Shown piece by piece: positions 61,401 to 64,000 of a stretch of DNA of 64,000 bases. The DNA comes from Tubiluchus corallicola (taxonomy: Eukaryota > Priapulida > Priapulimorpha > Priapulimorphida > Tubiluchidae): NCBI GenBank assembly GCA_030141605.1, contig JAQGDQ010000887.1, positions 19,571 to 83,570 on the forward strand, in the 5' to 3' direction. Below the pieces are notes generated by a model. It searched no databases and was not told the origin of the DNA. It saw only the letters and a program-made list of their open reading frames with translations. Made by a program: the position numbers and the translations under genes. Position 1 is the first letter of the stretch. Each line of letters begins with the position of its first letter.

Positions 61401-63835
61401 CCAACAAACTGTATTGACCAACAAAGCAATTCGGAAAACTGAGCAACACCATTGGCTTTGTTAAGTACTAATTTAACGTCTGCACTTTCCAAAATATCTG
61501 GCAATTGTTGTTGTACACTTACAGTCAATGACAACAAACTATAGACACTGCTAATTACAGTGTCTGTAATACAGACACTGTTCACTTGGCTACATTTATT
61601 GATGAATAACTTCGGAGAAATATTGAATGTACGTTAGAAGCTGTTAATAATAATAATTATTATAGCTTGATAGAAAACAGAGAAACCAGTATCAACTGAT
61701 ATTGCTTTAAACTTCTGTGTGTTTAACCTTACACATAATAAATTGCATACTTATGTTGGTAATAGTGCATAAGCTGAAATGTGGCAATGTAAGTTCCAAG
61801 GTCATAAACGTTAACAACTTGTACATTTCTCTTCTAGATTTTTTTGTCATTAATCGAGTGATTATTTTTATACTCTTTAGCACACTTCAAGTGGGAAACC
61901 AGCACTTAATGTCAGATTACCTACTATTGATACTCTGACACAATAAATAGTAATGTGTAATTACCACAAGTAACCAGCAACCTTTACCTTTACCATCTTT
62001 AATAATAATAATATTACTTTAAAAAGAAATTGTCATTTCCTCCAATAAAAACCTAAATGCTCCACACACCTCTACACTAATCAACTACATCCCCTACTAT
62101 CTCTAGTAATGGTCCAACTATTACACGTACCTCCTGTAATGATCCATCTCCTCCACCTATAAGAACAGCATCAGTCTTATCAATAATTTCCATGAGCTGT
62201 TTCAACTGACCTTCATGCTCCGTCTGCAAAAAACAATTTGCATTAAACATTTCAAAATATACCAATCAAGGCATAAAAAATGTAAACGATACAAACTTTT
62301 ATGAAATTTAGCAATCATTATTAATGTATAATAAACTCTAAATGTTAGTTCAGTTTACCAATTAAGCTGAGCGATTTTTGCTAAATGTGATGTTATTACA
62401 AACTAGTGAATACGATGCAATCAGCAAAGTTTTATCTACTCTAACTGTAAGCATAATTATGAGTGAAATTAATTAATCTCGCAGCAAGCATCATTACCAA
62501 ACTTACAGTTTATAATTGTTAAATGTCGAGTTTTGACTGCTTAACTGCTATAGACTGATTGTTACTATATTGTTCTTGTACCTTTACAACGGACACTTGA
62601 AGTCCAGCCAAATGCAACAGCGGAGCAGCGTACTTCTCAAATTGCTGCCTAGCAGTGCTGAAAAAAGAATCATAAAAATCAGATTTGGATTAAAATGACA
62701 TTGCAAAAACACTAAACAAAATATATCTAACCTTAATAATTCGGCTAAAACATGTATCCATATATAAAAGCACTCATGACTTCCAATGCCAGAGCTCCAG
62801 GTACTAGAACATTCTTAAGCAATTCTGTTCAATATAAAGCTCCTAGAAATCTAATATCTCCAGAAAAAAACTGGAGGCAAAACATCCTCATTTTAAATAT
62901 CTTTTCGCCAGTTTTCTTCAGAAAACAAATCTGTGAATCATCAATAACAATACCAATTTCAATTAATTAGCAATATAATAATGCTTGAAAATCTTATGAT
63001 AACCTTGCAGTTAATTGTTAAAACAAATATGAGCAAAACACCAAAATAAGTTCAGTTTACACATACTTGTCTTTAGCTGCTGGATTAAGAAATACTGTAA
63101 CATGTCTAGGTTGCTCATTAACTGCAATAGGATCTTGTCCATATACCTAAAAAAATAGTGAGTTGTCATACAGTAAATCCAGTTTTTTCTTCTGGACATC
63201 TTACCCATAGAAACCTCTACCAGGAAATTGTTTTCCTAAAAACAACAACCTATTCAAGAAGAACAAGAACTTATATCACTAGCAAATTATAATTATGAGT
63301 TCATTCTGTTCCTGTAGTTCACGTTTTTACTGTAGCACCTTATCATGAATGGGTATTGGCCTAAACTAACATACAGAAGTGAGCTATAATCTAACTACTG
63401 CTACTGTTAGTCATTACAACCAGTCAATTCAAAAAGGTAGTGAAAAGCTAATCATATAACAATGTAATAATGTACAGTGCACTAATTTAGGTAATAACTG
63501 AAATAAAAACATAGATAACGATTAAAGAAATGTTTATAAACATATAGATTCTATTCAAGTTATCTCGTCAGTCGAATGCAATAATTTGTCTTCTCAATCT
63601 ATACCATCACACAATCTCCCTCTCTTTCTGACCACAGTGCCTCTCCTCTCTCCTCACTACATTTCTCATTCCCTTTCTCTCTCTCTCCTCTTCCTTGTTC
63701 TAGACTCTCCTTCTTCCCATTCTCTAACCGCTTCTTTACCAAAACAACTGTTTGGAAAAATAAAAGAGAAGTCTCCCTTAAATAAGAAAGCAAACCTTTG
63801 CTATCTCGCAATACTTTCGTTTTTCTTCAGCTTCC
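55485..63835 (-). CDS. AGK: acylglycerol kinase, mitochondrial (5' exon missing)
   Basis: AGK phosphorylates diacylglycerol and monoacylglycerol at mitochondrial membranes; in vertebrates it also belongs to the TIM22 complex. Ten exons, transcription order: 63796-63835, 63067-63146, 62582-62657, 62131-62223, 61020-61217, 59196-59333, 58759-58903, 57995-58107, 57032-57102, 55485-55701. All junctions are in phase, giving about 389 residues against 422 in human; the missing N-terminal membrane anchor lies beyond 64000. Visible family signs: VTVFLNPAA, the catalytic GGGDGSLQE loop (62131-62160), [29 protein letters not shown] and the C-terminal [28 protein letters not shown] cluster and [13 protein letters not shown] stretch (exon 58759-58903) replace the unlike linker of the human protein. 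The donor after that exon is taken at GTATGT (58758) because only this keeps phase. Confidence 0.95.
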
Positions 63836-64000
63836 CTGAAAAATACAGTGAAAAAATGTCAAATCAATAAATTTAAAATATTAAATTTTAAAATTTAATT
63901 ATATTGTATTGTATCTCATTTTTAATTTCGCTCCATCATAACCCTGTTAGTTATGTACAGTGGTTCTTATATAAATTTATTGACCTTGCACACCCTCCAT

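Noticed and set aside
1-64000. CRISPR arrays, bacterial operons, functional tRNA genes
   Set aside because: None seen. The window is eukaryotic, and the tRNA-like and 5S-like hits are degenerate repeat heads.

Overview
The window comes from an invertebrate animal. Its genes are split by GT-AG introns. It carries a BEL/Pao element, a family known from animals. It also has an EF-hand nicotinamidase, an enzyme vertebrates lack, and an animal-type galactose-3-O-sulfotransferase. The DNA is AT-rich, gene-poor, full of simple repeats and old transposons, and has two assembly gaps (13688-14151 and 39026-39105). The sequence alone does not fix the phylum.

Layout. 1-10.6 kb: mostly non-coding, with a minus-strand sulfotransferase terminal exon (4351-5295), a tRNA-like SINE candidate and a 5S rRNA-derived repeat. 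10.6-21 kb: a tiny membrane-protein gene on the minus strand (10681-10893) whose proposed 5' exon lies near 20.9 kb. The 10-kb intron between them holds an old Tc1/IS630-like transposase pseudogene that a complete BEL/Pao retrotransposon (12234-19661, 5-bp target duplication) has cut in two. 21.9-25.4 kb: a Ty3/gypsy element with nearly identical LTRs but a deleted RT/RNase H/integrase core. 25.5-26.6 kb: remains of a LINE. 28.8-29.7 kb: a paralog of the tiny membrane gene, with a recognisably related upstream region. 33-34 kb: a two-exon C2H2 zinc-finger gene on the minus strand. 34-41 kb: repeats, and a near-perfect 296-bp hairpin element at 40888-41183.

41.5-52.2 kb holds a nine-exon nicotinamidase gene on the plus strand. 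All splice phases agree and give 344 residues: an EF-hand followed by the amidase domain. Its introns carry a hAT MITE with an exact 8-bp target duplication, a LINE fragment, a decayed coding segment and a second, older hAT-like element. 55.5-63.8 kb holds ten exons of acylglycerol kinase (AGK) on the minus strand; only the N-terminal exon lies beyond the window. The two large genes converge.

The host genes look like independent loci rather than a pathway cluster. Nicotinamidase serves NAD salvage, AGK mitochondrial lipid phosphorylation, the sulfotransferase glycan sulfation, and the zinc-finger protein probably transcription. The most unusual items are the paralogous small membrane genes with duplicated control regions, the nested transposons, and the hairpin just upstream of the nicotinamidase promoter. 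I saw no clear evidence of an entirely new biological system.
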